Counted from the stretch's first letter, positions 45,725 through 55,152 are shown. The stretch is 64,000 nt of DNA from Variovorax sp. CF313 (GCF_000282635.1 NZ_AKIW01000042.1:62001-126000), one strand, 5' to 3'. Program-made: numbers and translations. Notes: generated by a model not told the origin, from the letters alone.

Positions 45725-47488
45725 TCAGCCGAAGGTGAACACGTAGGCCTGTGCGCCGGCATCGAGGAATTCGATCTCGAACAGGCGCTCCCTGTCGTTC
45801 GCCGCCTGGCGCACCAGCTGGTACAGCCGCTGCCCGTCGATGGTGCCGTTGCCCTGCGCATCGGTATCGGCGCCGTGGTCCGCGAGCGGAGGCTTGCCGT
45901 CGACCAGCACCCTGAAGCGCACCAGCTTGCCATCGGCCGACGGGCCGAGCACGAGGTGCAGGTCGCGTGCATGGAAGCGGTAGGCGATGCGCCCGTTGGC
46001 GCGGACCAGCACCGCGCGTTCGCTCTCCACCGTCCATTCACCTGCCAGTGCCCATTGGTTGGTGCGCAGCGATGGCGCAGCCGCTGAATAGACGTGCGCA
46101 TGGTCGTTCGATATGCCGCCGGGCGAAGCGAAGTTGTGCGCGCGCTCGTAGCCCAGGTAGGTCTCGCCCGACAGGGCCGGCAATTCGGCCGGCGCGGCCT
46201 GCGTGCCCTGGCCTTGCGGCGAGACCAGGTCGGCCGGCACGGCGGGCCGCCCCGCTTCCGCCAGCAACTGCTGGATGACCTGTTCCGCCTTCGCATACTG
46301 GCCCTCGCCGAACTGGTGATGCCGGATGCGCCCCTGCGCATCGACGATGTAGAACGCCGGCCAGTACTGGTTGCCGAAGGCGCGCCAGATCGCGTAGTCG
46401 CTGTCGATGGCCACGGGGAAACCGATGCCCAGGTCCTTCGTCGCGCGGCGCACGTTGGCGGGCAGCTTCTCGAACGCGAACTCCGGCGCATGCACGCCGA
46501 CGACCACCAGTCCCGCATCCTTGTACTTCTCGGCCCAGGCACGAACGTAGGGCAGGGTGCGCAGGCAGTTGATGCACGAGTAGGTCCAGAAATCGACCAA
46601 CACCACCTTGCCGCGCAGGCTCTCGGCGGTCAGCGGGGCGGAGTTCAGCCATTCGGTGGCGCCCGCGAGCGAAGGAAGGCCGCCTTCGTCGGGCAGCGCC
46701 GGTGCGCGAGGTTGCGACAACGGCACGGGGATCGGCATTGGCATGCCGATCTTCTCCACAAGTGCTCCCTCCAAGGCCGAAGTGGTGCCGACCGACAGGC
46801 GGCTGAGCAGCCCGGTGTCCAGCCCCAGCGCGATGGCGCCGACACCCGCGAGCACGGCCACGCCGGCTGCACGCCGCACCCACTCGCCGGTGCGCAGCGA
46901 GCCCTTCATCGCCGAGAACAACCGCCCGCCGAAGAGCAGCGCGGCCGCCAGCGAGGTGCACGCACCCGCCGCGTAGGCCAGCAGCAGCAGCGAGGTGCCG
47001 ATGCTTGCGCCGTTGAGCGCCGCGCCCGTCAGGATCAGTCCGAGGATCGGCCCCGCGCAAGGCGCCCACAGCAGCCCCGTGCCAACCCCCAGCAGGAGCG
47101 GCGAGAACACCGACGCCTTTGTTTCCGGTGCTGGCCCCGCCAGCCTCAGGCCGAGTGCCACCAGCGGCCGGCTCAACCGGTCGGCCACCGACGGAAACAG
47201 CAGCGTCACGCCGAATACCGCGAGCATCGCAATCGCGGCATAGCGCCCGTACTGGTTGAGCGCCACGACCCAGCCGCCGCCCACGGCCGCGAGCGTGGCA
47301 ATGGCCGAGAACGCCAGCGCCATCCCCAGCAGCATGGGAAGGCCGTGCGAGCGGAACGGCCGGTCGGCGCGCGCGAACACGAACGGGAGCACGGGCAGGA
47401 TGCACGGGCTCAGGATGGTGAGCACGCCACCGAGGTAGGCAACGATGAGGAGCAGCATGATCGGATTCCAGTCGGTGAATGTTGTCAA
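45725..47488 (-). CDS. DipZ-type fusion: CcdA-like membrane domain, thioredoxin domain and C-terminal carbohydrate-binding-like domain, 587 aa
   Basis: The N-terminal ~230 residues are a CcdA/DsbD-like electron-transfer membrane domain with Cys29 (ILSPCILPVLPF) and Cys144 (LLWAPCAGPILG). A periplasmic TlpA-like thioredoxin domain follows with CINC at 305-308 (FWTYSCINC), then a DipZ C-terminal jelly-roll-like domain with GYERAHNFASPGGI and FHARDLHLVLGP. It would carry reducing equivalents from cytosolic thioredoxin across the membrane to periplasmic thiols. Mycobacterial DipZ has this same order. ATG 47458 is an alternative start. A stand-alone thioredoxin-like paralogue lies at 50.3 kb. Confidence 0.9.
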   Translation of the reverse strand: MTTFTDWNPIMLLLIVAYLGGVLTILSPCILPVLPFVFARADRPFRSHGLPMLLGMALAFSAIATLAAVGGGWVVALNQYGRYAAIAMLAVFGVTLLFPSVADRLSRPLVALGLRLAGPAPETKASVFSPLLLGVGTGLLWAPCAGPILGLILTGAALNGASIGTSLLLLAYAAGACTSLAAALLFGGRLFSAMKGSLRTGEWVRRAAGVAVLAGVGAIALGLDTGLLSRLSVGTTSALEGALVEKIGMPMPIPVPLSQPRAPALPDEGGLPSLAGATEWLNSAPLTAESLRGKVVLVDFWTYSCINCLRTLPYVRAWAEKYKDAGLVVVGVHAPEFAFEKLPANVRRATKDLGIGFPVAIDSDYAIWRAFGNQYWPAFYIVDAQGRIRHHQFGEGQYAKAEQVIQQLLAEAGRPAVPADLVSPQGQGTQAAPAELPALSGETYLGYERAHNFASPGGISNDHAHVYSAAAPSLRTNQWALAGEWTVESERAVLVRANGRIAYRFHARDLHLVLGPSADGKLVRFRVLVDGKPPLADHGADTDAQGNGTIDGQRLYQLVRQAANDRERLFEIEFLDAGAQAYVFTFG

Positions 47489-47607
47489 TGAAGGGCTAAA
47501 CAGGAAGTCGAGAGCGAGCGGGACCCTTCACGGTCTCGCCATGCGAGCCGCTCTTCTCTTTCTTCTTCGGTCGGTGGTGCTGCTGCGGCGGCTGCCGCGC
47601 AGCCGGC

Positions 47608-48990
47608 TCAGTCCGGTGGCGCGGCCGCATTGGTATTCATGGTCAGCCGGGCTTCCAGCCCGCCTTCGTCCCGGTTGCGCAACGTGAGCTCCGCGCCCAT
47701 CGCCGTCGCCAGCTGCTGTGCAATGGCCAGGCCCAGCCCGGTGCCGCCGGTGCCGCGGTTGCGCGAGCCCTCGACGCGGTAGAAGGGCTTGAGCACGTTC
47801 TCCAACTGGTCGGTCGGAATGCCGGGGCCGTTGTCGACCACGGCCAGCGTCAGCCGGTTGCCGGCGTCTGCATGCACCTGCAGGCGTACGTCGGTGCCGA
47901 ACTTCAGCGCGTTGTCGATCAGGTTCGTCAGGATGCGCCGCAGCGCGTTCGGCCGCGTCATCATGGGCTCGCCCACGCGGCCTTCGAGCAGCACCTGCTC
48001 GCCCGAGTCCTCATAGTCGGCCACCATGCTCTCGAACAGCGCGTCGGCGTCGATGCGGCGCGGCGGCTCGGTGGCGCCGTGCAGCGTGCGCGCGTAGGTC
48101 ACGCCTTCGCGCACCAGGGTGTGCATGGCGTCGAGGTCCTGGCGGAACTTGTCGCGGTCATGGCCGTCGTCCATCAGGTCGGTGCGCAGCCGCATGCGGG
48201 TGATGGGCGTCTGCAGGTCGTGCGAGATGGCCGCGAGTATTTCCACCCGCTCGGCCATGTAGCCGGCGATGCGCTTCTGCATCGCGTTGAAGGCGCGCGC
48301 CGCGTGCTTTACCTCGGTCGGCCCCTCTTCGGCCAGTTGCCGGCCCTTCAGGTCGGGGCCCAGCTCGTCGGCCGCGTCGGCCAGCTGCGCCAGCGGCCGG
48401 GTGACCAGCCGCACCGCGTACCAGGCGCACACCGCCAGCACCAGCAGCTGCACCCACAGCAGCCACATCACCCAGCTCGACACCGGCATGTCCACGCGCC
48501 GCGCATGCACCACCACCGAGGAGCCGTCCGACAGCCGCACCTGGATCTGCAGGCCCTGCGGCGGGTTGCTCACCTGCCCGATCTTCACGATCTCGAAGGG
48601 GCGCATCGCGTCGGCGATCGCGGTCGCGAACTGCTGCGACGACGGCGTGTCGGGCGCCTTGCCCTGCGCGTTCCCGCCGAGCACGAAGCGGTAGTTGCGC
48701 CGCTCCAGCCGCGCCAGCCAGCCTTCGCGCTCGTCGGCCGGCAGCCGGTCGAGGATGGCGACCGAGCTGGCGATGTCGCGCTCGATGCCGATCATCATCA
48801 GCTCGCGCATCGCGATGCCGCGCTCGTAGCCGATGGCCATGAAGGTCAGCAGCTGCGCGATGGCCAGTCCGACGACGATGATCAGCGTCACCCGCGAGAA
48901 CAGCGAGCGCGGCAGCAGCCGGCGCAGGCCCATGGGGGCGCAGGAGGCCGGCGCGATGTCGGCGGGAAGGCTGGCGGCGGAAGTAGGCAT
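47608..48990 (-). CDS. EnvZ-like sensor histidine kinase, 460 aa
   Basis: Two membrane helices (about 34-54 and 173-193) bracket a ~120-residue periplasmic sensor. HAMP follows (194-246), then HisKA with His257 (AAISHDLQTPITRMRL) and HATPase (DNALKFG, DNGPGIP, GTGLGLAIA). The ISHDLQTP H-box and architecture are EnvZ/RstB-like. Started at ATG 48990, since the longer frame is Ser/Gly-rich and lacks a ribosome-binding site. Divergent from the cognate OmpR-like regulator. Flanking thioredoxin-type genes suggest an envelope or redox signal, but the stimulus is unknown. Confidence 0.9.
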   Translation of the reverse strand: MPTSAASLPADIAPASCAPMGLRRLLPRSLFSRVTLIIVVGLAIAQLLTFMAIGYERGIAMRELMMIGIERDIASSVAILDRLPADEREGWLARLERRNYRFVLGGNAQGKAPDTPSSQQFATAIADAMRPFEIVKIGQVSNPPQGLQIQVRLSDGSSVVVHARRVDMPVSSWVMWLLWVQLLVLAVCAWYAVRLVTRPLAQLADAADELGPDLKGRQLAEEGPTEVKHAARAFNAMQKRIAGYMAERVEILAAISHDLQTPITRMRLRTDLMDDGHDRDKFRQDLDAMHTLVREGVTYARTLHGATEPPRRIDADALFESMVADYEDSGEQVLLEGRVGEPMMTRPNALRRILTNLIDNALKFGTDVRLQVHADAGNRLTLAVVDNGPGIPTDQLENVLKPFYRVEGSRNRGTGGTGLGLAIAQQLATAMGAELTLRNRDEGGLEARLTMNTNAAAPPD

Positions 48991-49252
48991 GGACGGGTTT
49001 ATAGACCCGGTCCCGCTCCAAGGCGCGGCGGTTTGTATTCCAGTGTGTTGGGCCGCGTGGCTTGACATACAACATTACCCGTCGCGCCCGGTCTGCCTCC
49101 ACGGCGCCGGCCCTGCCGACGCGCCCGTGCAAGCAACATAGTGTGGTCGCCCGGCCCGCCGGATACACGGGCATACAAAACCGCCCGATCCTTCGCCTGC
49201 ACGGGCTACATTGCACCTGCCCGTCGCCCTGCGGGCGCATCACCGCACTTCC

Positions 49253-49996
49253 ATGAACATTGCCAAGACCTCCGACCACATCCTCATCGTCGACGACGAC
49301 CGGGAAATCCGCGAACTGCTCTCCACCTACCTGGTCAAGAACGGCCTGCGGGTGGTGACGGTACCCACGGGGCGGCACATGCGCGCGGCGCTGGAGGAGT
49401 CGGGACCTTTCGACCTGATCATTCTTGACCTGATGCTGCCGGGCGAAGACGGGCTCACGCTGTGCCGCGACCTGCGCACGGGCAAGTACAAGGCCACGCC
49501 CATCCTGATGCTCACCGCCCGCAGCGAGGAGGCCGACCGCATCCTCGGCCTGGAGATGGGCGCCGACGACTACCTTGCCAAGCCATTCTCCGCGCGCGAG
49601 CTGCTGGCGCGCATCCGCTCGGTGCTGCGCCGCACGCGCATGCTGCCGCCGAACATGCGCTCCACCGAGTCGGCCTCGAAGCTGGCCTTTGGCGACTGGC
49701 AGGTCGACACCACCGCGCGCAACCTGATCGACGACAGCGGCGTGATGGTGGCGCTGAGCGGCGCGGAGTACCGGCTGCTGATGGTGTTTCTCGATCATCC
49801 CCAGAAGGTGCTGAGCCGCGACCAGCTGCTTAGCCTCACCCAAGGTCGCGAGGCGGAACTCTTCGAGCGCTCCATCGACCTGCTGGTGAGCCGCCTGCGC
49901 CAGCGCCTGGGGGACGACGCACGCGAGCCGCGCTACATCAAGACGGTGCGCAGCGAGGGCTACGTCTTCTCGTCGGCGGTCGAGGCGCTCGACTGA
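49253..49996 (+). CDS. OmpR family response regulator, 247 aa
   Basis: Receiver domain with the acidic pocket DDD (15-17), phospho-acceptor Asp59 (LIILDLMLPGEDG), Thr in MLTARSE and Lys in LAKPFSARELL. The C-terminal winged helix (about 150-245) has LSGAEYRLLMVFLDHPQKVL and DDAREPRYIKTVRSEGYVF. Divergent from the EnvZ-like kinase across a 262-base gap, so both promoters lie there. Likely regulates envelope genes, possibly including the nearby thiol-disulfide genes. Confidence 0.92.
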   Translation: MNIAKTSDHILIVDDDREIRELLSTYLVKNGLRVVTVPTGRHMRAALEESGPFDLIILDLMLPGEDGLTLCRDLRTGKYKATPILMLTARSEEADRILGLEMGADDYLAKPFSARELLARIRSVLRRTRMLPPNMRSTESASKLAFGDWQVDTTARNLIDDSGVMVALSGAEYRLLMVFLDHPQKVLSRDQLLSLTQGREAELFERSIDLLVSRLRQRLGDDAREPRYIKTVRSEGYVFSSAVEALD

Positions 49997-50217
49997 CGCC
50001 TGTGCGGCCGAGGCTGCTGCGGCTGCCGGGCGGGGATGCATTGGCAGTGCACCGGGTTGCGGATTTCCTGCGAGATGCCGCCTGCGAGGAAGAGGAGGGC
50101 GAACCAGAGCTTGTTCATTTCTCTTGTATGTCTTGTGTTGTGGTTGCTTGTGTTTTGGGGGCGTGCGAATGGCACCGGGCGCAGCGCGTGTGCCGGCCGA
50201 TCGACCGCCGCGTCCTT

Positions 50218-50313
50218 CGATCACGATGATGGGGTGCCTTGCGCAGCGAAATAAAGGAGGAGGCCGAAGGCCGGGGGACATTCGCGGAGCAAGGCACCCC
50301 GTCGTCGTGATCG
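50218..50313. repeat. REP-like inverted repeat, 25-base arms
   Basis: This is the main content of the 344-base gene-free stretch 49997-50340. Left arm 50218-50242 and right arm 50289-50313 are inverted copies with 23/25 matches; the core is GGGGTGCCTTGC. The 46-base centre contains AAATAAAGGAGGAGGCC and GGCCGGGGGACATTCGCGGAG. I recall closely similar intergenic elements in Variovorax-type genomes, so it is probably a family of palindromic repeats. It lies between convergent gene ends and could act as a terminator. Confidence 0.7.
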
Positions 50314-50340
50314 CACCCCAAACCGGACAAATGCGCCGTC

Positions 50341-50904
50341 TCAAGTCCCAGAAGGCTCAGCCAGCAGCGCCTGAATCTTCTTCTCGGTAGTGCCGTAGCT
50401 GCCTTCGCCAAAGTGCGAATAGACGATCTTTCCCTGCTTGTCGATCAGGTACACGGCCGGCCAGTACTGGTTCCTGAAGGCCTTCCAGGTGCCGTAGCTG
50501 TTGTCCTGCGCCACGGCATGCTTGATCTGCAGACGCGCGATGGCGTCCTTCACGTTCTTCGTCGATTTCTCGTACGCGAACTCCGGCGTGTGAACGCCCA
50601 CGACGACCAGGCCCTTGTCTTTGTACTTCTCGTTCCACTCCTTCACGTAGGGCAGGTGGTTGAGGCAGTTGATGCAGGTGTAGGTCCAGAAGTCGACCAG
50701 CACCACCTTGCCGCGCAGCTCGCTCAGCTTCAGCGGCGGCGAATTGAGCCAGCTGTCGATGTTCTGGAATTCCGGTGCGGGCAGGGCCTCGCCGGCCGCG
50801 CCCTCGCCGCCCAGCGGCGAGGGCGCGGCAAAGGTCAGCGTGAGGGCTGCCGCAGAGGCCGCGATGGCGACGGCAAAGAAGAGGGCGGGAGAGCGAAAGC
50901 GCAT
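50341..50904 (-). CDS. Exported TlpA-like thioredoxin family protein, 187 aa
   Basis: Signal peptide or anchor about residues 5-27 (LFFAVAIAASAAALTLTFAA), then a TlpA/ResA-like fold with KVVLVDFWTYTCINC (CINC at 77-80), HTPEFAYEKSTKNV and NQYWPAVYLIDKQGKI. The thioredoxin domain of DipZ at 46.4 kb is its close paralogue: long stretches such as VVLVDFWTY-x-CINCL and FRNQYWPA/FGNQYWPA match. Probably a periplasmic thiol-disulfide oxidoreductase fed by DipZ. Started at 50904 for the signal peptide. Confidence 0.88.
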   Translation of the reverse strand: MRFRSPALFFAVAIAASAAALTLTFAAPSPLGGEGAAGEALPAPEFQNIDSWLNSPPLKLSELRGKVVLVDFWTYTCINCLNHLPYVKEWNEKYKDKGLVVVGVHTPEFAYEKSTKNVKDAIARLQIKHAVAQDNSYGTWKAFRNQYWPAVYLIDKQGKIVYSHFGEGSYGTTEKKIQALLAEPSGT

Positions 50905-51056
50905 GGCGATTCCTTCGGAAGAGTGACGGGCGTTCGTCTGTGAACGGAGCCGATTCTTCGCCGGGCCACCCCGCCGCGGAGCGAAATGCGTATGCCTCTG
51001 TATCCGCGGGACGAACCCCACACACTACGTTTCACATCCCGCGCGGACGCGCATGG

Positions 51057-52019
51057 TCAATCGACCCTGATGTTGCGCGAGCGCACCAGCGCACTCACTC
51101 TCGCCGTCTCGTCCTGCACGAACTTCGCGAACGCCTCGGGCGCGATGCCCGCGGGCTCCAGGCCCAGCTGCAGCAGCTTTTGCCGCACGGCCGGATCGGC
51201 GACCGCCGCCTGCACCGCCTTGCCGAGCTTCTGCACGATGTCGACCGGCGTCCCCTTGGGCAGGAACATGCCGTTCCACTCGACCACGTTGTAGCCCGGC
51301 AGGCCCGACTCGGCCAGCGTCGGCACGTCGGGCAGCCCCGGCACGCGCTTGATGGAGCTCACGCCCAGCGCGCGCAGCTTGCCGCTCTTGACGTAGCCCA
51401 GCGTCGAGGCCACGTTGCCGAAGTAGGCCGACACCTGCTCGCCCATCACGTCGGTCAGCGCGGGCGCGCCGCCCTTGTAGGGCACGTGCATCAGGCCGAT
51501 CTTCGCCTGCTCGTTCAATGCCTCGCCGGCGAGGTGCGAACCGGTGCCGCCGCCGGCCGACGCGAAGCTCAGCTTGCCGGGGTTCTTGCGTGCGTAGTCG
51601 ATGAACTCCGGCACCGTCTTGTAGGGCGCGGTCGCCGGCACCACGAGGATCTGCGGCGCCGTGGCCACCAGCGACACGGGAATGAAATCCTTCGCCGCGT
51701 CGAAGGGCAGCTTGCGCAGCGAGGGGTTCACCGAGAACGCCGACGCGTCGTACAGCACGGTGTAGCCGTCGGCCGCCGCTTTGGCCACGCTGTCGGCGCC
51801 GATCACGCCGCCCGCGCCCGGCTTGTTGTCGATCACGATCTGCTGGCCCAGCGCGGTGCTCATCTGCTGCGCAACGATGCGCGCGGTGTTGTCGGCACCG
51901 CCGCCCGCGGCATACGGCACCACCATGCGGATCGGCTTGTCGGGCCAGGCGGCCCAGCCCAGCAGTGGAGCGGCGCAGGCGGCCAGGGCCGCGACGGATT
52001 TCAGGAGTCGCTTGTTCAT
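51057..52019 (-). CDS. Bug/TctC family periplasmic receptor, 320 aa
   Basis: Signal peptide about 1-23 (LLKSVAALAACAAPLLGWA), then WPDKPIRMVVPYAAGGGADN, IVIDNKPGAGGVIGAD and PYKGGAPALTDVMGE, the Bug family landmarks including the ligand-binding AAGG loop and the second PYKG loop. Last gene of the operon that begins with the CitE-like lyase, 23 bases after the amidohydrolase. Binds a small carboxylate; no TctAB genes are in the window. Confidence 0.9.
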   Translation of the reverse strand: MNKRLLKSVAALAACAAPLLGWAAWPDKPIRMVVPYAAGGGADNTARIVAQQMSTALGQQIVIDNKPGAGGVIGADSVAKAAADGYTVLYDASAFSVNPSLRKLPFDAAKDFIPVSLVATAPQILVVPATAPYKTVPEFIDYARKNPGKLSFASAGGGTGSHLAGEALNEQAKIGLMHVPYKGGAPALTDVMGEQVSAYFGNVASTLGYVKSGKLRALGVSSIKRVPGLPDVPTLAESGLPGYNVVEWNGMFLPKGTPVDIVQKLGKAVQAAVADPAVRQKLLQLGLEPAGIAPEAFAKFVQDETARVSALVRSRNIRVD

Positions 52020-52042
52020 GTCGATGTCTCGGGTCTTGTGGT

Positions 52043-52918
52043 TCAGGAAAAGTCGTAGAGCTGCGCCGGGTTGTCGACCAGCACGCGCCGGCGCTGCACT
52101 TCGTCGGGCACCCACTGGCTCAGCAGGTCGAAGAGCTGCGCGTCGTCGGGCTTGGCGATGCGCTCCGTGGGATGCGGCCAGTCGCTGCCCCACACCACGC
52201 GTTCGGGCGCCTGCATCACCCACGCTCGCGCGAGCGCGACGGTGTCGGCATAGCCGCCTTGCGCGCCGACCCGTGAGTCAAGGTACGCGCCGGACAGCTT
52301 GATCCAGGTGCGGCCGTTGTCGAGCAGCCGGTGCATCACCTCGGACGCGGGATGCGCCTGCGCGTCGGGCTGCGGCATGCGCGCGAGATGGTCGAAGACG
52401 ACGGTGCAAGGCAACCGCGCGAGCAGCGCCGCGTGTTCCGCGATCTGGCCGGCGCTCCAATGCAGCTGCACATGCCAGCCGAGCGCATGCACCCGGTGCG
52501 CCAGCGGCTCGACCATGCCGAAATCCGTCGCTGCATTCGCCGGCGTGTACAGCGTGAAGCGGATGCCGCGGATGCCGCCCGCGTGCAGCCCTTCGAGTTC
52601 GGCGTCGCTCGCGTCGGGCCGCACCACCGCCACGCCGCGTGTGTGCTGCGCGCCCAGTTCGCGGATGGCCGCCAGTGTCACGCTGTTGTCGGTGCCGTGC
52701 ACGCGCGGCTGCACGACCACCGTGCGCTGCGTGCCGATGCGCCGCTGCAGCAGGCGATAGTCGTCGGCGGTGGCATGGTCGAGCATGGCGTCGGGCGATC
52801 CCTGCAGCGCGAAGCGGCGGTCGTACACGTGCATGTGGGCGTCGCAGGCGTCTTCGGGCGCCGCATGGGTGGGCTTGCGTGTGCCGCTGCTGTGCGGCAC
52901 CACGAGATCGGCGCGCAT
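52043..52918 (-). CDS. Amidohydrolase family 2 / PDC-hydrolase-like (LigI-type) lactonase, 291 aa
   Basis: TIM-barrel hydrolase with the metal motif DAHMHVYD (about 26-33), a mid-barrel FDHLARMPQPDAQAH, and the catalytic Asp in VVWGSDWPHPTE. It follows the 2-pyrone-4,6-dicarboxylate hydrolase pattern. Relatives open lactone rings of dicarboxylic intermediates. The CoA-transferase gene lies 4 bases upstream in the transcript, so tight co-expression is likely. Whether the substrate is a lactone of the organic acid degraded by this operon is not shown. Confidence 0.85.
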   Translation of the reverse strand: MRADLVVPHSSGTRKPTHAAPEDACDAHMHVYDRRFALQGSPDAMLDHATADDYRLLQRRIGTQRTVVVQPRVHGTDNSVTLAAIRELGAQHTRGVAVVRPDASDAELEGLHAGGIRGIRFTLYTPANAATDFGMVEPLAHRVHALGWHVQLHWSAGQIAEHAALLARLPCTVVFDHLARMPQPDAQAHPASEVMHRLLDNGRTWIKLSGAYLDSRVGAQGGYADTVALARAWVMQAPERVVWGSDWPHPTERIAKPDDAQLFDLLSQWVPDEVQRRRVLVDNPAQLYDFS

Positions 52919-52922
52919 GGGC

Positions 52923-54116
52923 TCAGTCGCCCGTGCGGCTGGCGGCCGCTTTCGGGGTCAGCACGTGCTGCGTGTGCTGGCCCAGTGTGGGCGCCGCGAA
53001 GGGTTCGGGGCCGGGCGTGCGGCCGAACTTCACGGGACGGGTGAAGCCGCGGTAGGAGCCCAGCGTGGGGTGCGCGAAGTTCGCGACCATGTCCTCGGCC
53101 AGCACCTGTTCGTCGTCGAACATGTCTTCCACCGTGCGGGCCGCGGCGCAGGGCACGTCCTCGCCGAACAGTTCTTCCCATTCGAGCGCGGTGCGTTCGG
53201 CCAGCGCGGCGCGAAGCTTCGGAACGATCTCCGCGAAATGTTGCGCGCGCTTGCGCACCGAGTCGTAGCGCTCGTCGTTGGCCAGCTCCTGCAGCCCGAC
53301 CTTGGCGCACAGCGCCTGCCAGAAATGCGGCGTGTTGGCCGAGATGTAGATGTGCCCTTCGCGGGTCGGGTGGATGCCAGTGATGCCGCCCGAACGCATG
53401 TCGCGTCCCACGTCCTTCGGCTCGCCCTCGGCCCACACCATGCGCGCCGACTGCATCGTGAGCGCGGAGCGCAGCAGCGACACGCCGACGAACTGGCCTT
53501 CGCCGCTCTTCTCGCGCTCGTACAGCGCCGAGGCGACGCCGGCGGCCACCAGCGCGGCCGCGTAGTAGTCGACCACCGAGCCGTAGATGATCTCGGGCGG
53601 CTCGCCGCGCTTGCCCTGCAGTGCGCACATGCCGGTCATGGTCTGCAGCACCTGGTCGTAGCCGGCCTTCTCGCGCAGCGGCCCCGTCTCGCCGTAGCCC
53701 GTCACGGCGCAGTAGATGAGGCGCGGGTTCACGGCCTTCAGCTGGTCGTAGGCAATGCCCAGCCGCGGCGGCACGCTGGGGCGGAAGTTGTGCACCAGAA
53801 CGTCGGCCGTGCGCACCAGCGCCATCAGCGCGGCAAGGTCCTGCGGGTTCTTGAGGTCGAGCACCACGCCCAGCTTGCTGCGATTGACGCCGACGAACGC
53901 GCGGCTCTCGGCCTCCAGCGACGACGGGTACTTGCGCAGGTTGTCGCCGGTGGGCGGCTCGATCTTGATGACCTCCGCGCCCTGGTCGGCCAGCAGCGAG
54001 CAGCCGTAGGGGCCTGCGATGTAGGCGCTCAGGTCGAGCACGCGCAAGCCGCTCAACGGCCCGGAGGGGCCTTGGCGGACAGGCAGGGACGCGTCGTCGG
54101 GGACGGTGGTGCTCAT
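52923..54116 (-). CDS. CaiB/BaiF type III CoA-transferase, 397 aa
   Basis: Starts MSTTVPDD and has LDLSAYIAGPYGCSLLADQG, AEVIKIEPPTGDNLR and VGVNRSKLGVVLDLKNPQDL, all family landmarks. The conserved catalytic Asp is probably in IIYGSVVDYYAAALVAAG. It would transfer CoA from a donor such as succinyl-CoA to an organic acid. Placed between a Bug receptor and an amidohydrolase, downstream of a CitE-like lyase: the lyase would cleave the CoA ester formed here. Confidence 0.9.
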   Translation of the reverse strand: MSTTVPDDASLPVRQGPSGPLSGLRVLDLSAYIAGPYGCSLLADQGAEVIKIEPPTGDNLRKYPSSLEAESRAFVGVNRSKLGVVLDLKNPQDLAALMALVRTADVLVHNFRPSVPPRLGIAYDQLKAVNPRLIYCAVTGYGETGPLREKAGYDQVLQTMTGMCALQGKRGEPPEIIYGSVVDYYAAALVAAGVASALYEREKSGEGQFVGVSLLRSALTMQSARMVWAEGEPKDVGRDMRSGGITGIHPTREGHIYISANTPHFWQALCAKVGLQELANDERYDSVRKRAQHFAEIVPKLRAALAERTALEWEELFGEDVPCAAARTVEDMFDDEQVLAEDMVANFAHPTLGSYRGFTRPVKFGRTPGPEPFAAPTLGQHTQHVLTPKAAASRTGD

Positions 54117-54142
54117 GGGCTTTTCTTTCCTTCTTTCTTTCC

Positions 54143-55117
54143 TCAATCGGCGGTGATGTTCTGCTGCTTCGCCAGCTTCTTCCAGCGCTCCACGTCCTCG
54201 GCGATGACGGTGCCGAACTGCGCCGGTGTGAGCGGGGTGGCGATGGCGCCTTCGCGCAGGAAGTTGGCGCTGATCTCCGGCCTTGCCAGGATCTGGTTGA
54301 CGGCTCCGTTCAGCTTCGCGACCACGTCGGTCGGCGTGCCCGCCGGTGCCAGCAGGCCCCACCAGAGTTCGAACTCGTAGCCGGGCACGGCCGTGGCCAT
54401 TGGCGTGAGATCGGGGGCGATGGGGCTGGGCTTCAGGCTCGTGATGCCGACGGCGCGCAGCTTGCCGGCACGCACCATCGGCAGCAGCGAGGGGCCGCTG
54501 GAAATCAGCAGCTGCGTCTGGTTTCCGACCAGGTCCGTCACGGCCGGGCCCATGCCCTTGTAGGGGATGTGCGCGATCTGCAGGTCGCCTACCTTGGCTT
54601 TGAGCAGCTCTGTGCCGAACTGGTTCACGCTGCCCGAACCCGACGAGGCGTAGTTGTACTGGCCCGGCTTCGCCTTGATGGCGCCGATCAGCTCGGCCGG
54701 CGTCTTCGCGGGAAACTCGTTGTTGACCGCGACGATGAACGGGCCCTTGGCGAACATGGCCACGGGCGCGAGGCCCTTCACCGGATCGAAGGGCAGCTTC
54801 GACTGCACGGCCGCATTGGTCGTCATGCTGGAGGACACGGCCACGAGCGTGTAGCCGTCCGGCGCCGCCTTGGCCACCTGGCCGGTGCCGGTGTTGCCGC
54901 TCGCGCCGGGGCGGTTGTCGATGATCACGGGTTGCTTGAGCGCATCGCCGAGCTCCTTGGCAACCTGGCGCGCGAAGGTGTCGTTGGATCCGCCGGCCGG
55001 GTAGGGCACGACGATCGTGATGGCCTTGGTGGGATAGGCGGCCTGTGCGAACGCGGTGCCGGCGAGTGCGACGGCCGAGGCCAGCGCGAGCGGACGAATG
55101 AATGAAGGGATACGCAT
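54143..55117 (-). CDS. Bug/TctC family periplasmic receptor, 324 aa
   Basis: Signal peptide about 1-26 (PLALASAVALAGTAFAQA), then YPTKAITIVVPYPAGGSNDT, VIIDNRPGASGNTGTG and PYKGMGPAVTDLVGNQ. It differs from the 51.1 kb receptor in the ligand loop (YPAGGSND against YAAGGGAD), so the two may bind different but related carboxylates. Starts 35 bases after the lyase gene. Confidence 0.91.
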   Translation of the reverse strand: MRIPSFIRPLALASAVALAGTAFAQAAYPTKAITIVVPYPAGGSNDTFARQVAKELGDALKQPVIIDNRPGASGNTGTGQVAKAAPDGYTLVAVSSSMTTNAAVQSKLPFDPVKGLAPVAMFAKGPFIVAVNNEFPAKTPAELIGAIKAKPGQYNYASSGSGSVNQFGTELLKAKVGDLQIAHIPYKGMGPAVTDLVGNQTQLLISSGPSLLPMVRAGKLRAVGITSLKPSPIAPDLTPMATAVPGYEFELWWGLLAPAGTPTDVVAKLNGAVNQILARPEISANFLREGAIATPLTPAQFGTVIAEDVERWKKLAKQQNITAD

Positions 55118-55152
55118 TTTTTGTCTCCGGTTCTTTTTTCGAATAGGGAAGC

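Noticed and set aside
49062..49067. TTGACA in the kinase/regulator divergent gap as a -35 element
   Set aside because: No acceptable -10 hexamer at 15-19 bases on that strand, so I do not call a promoter.
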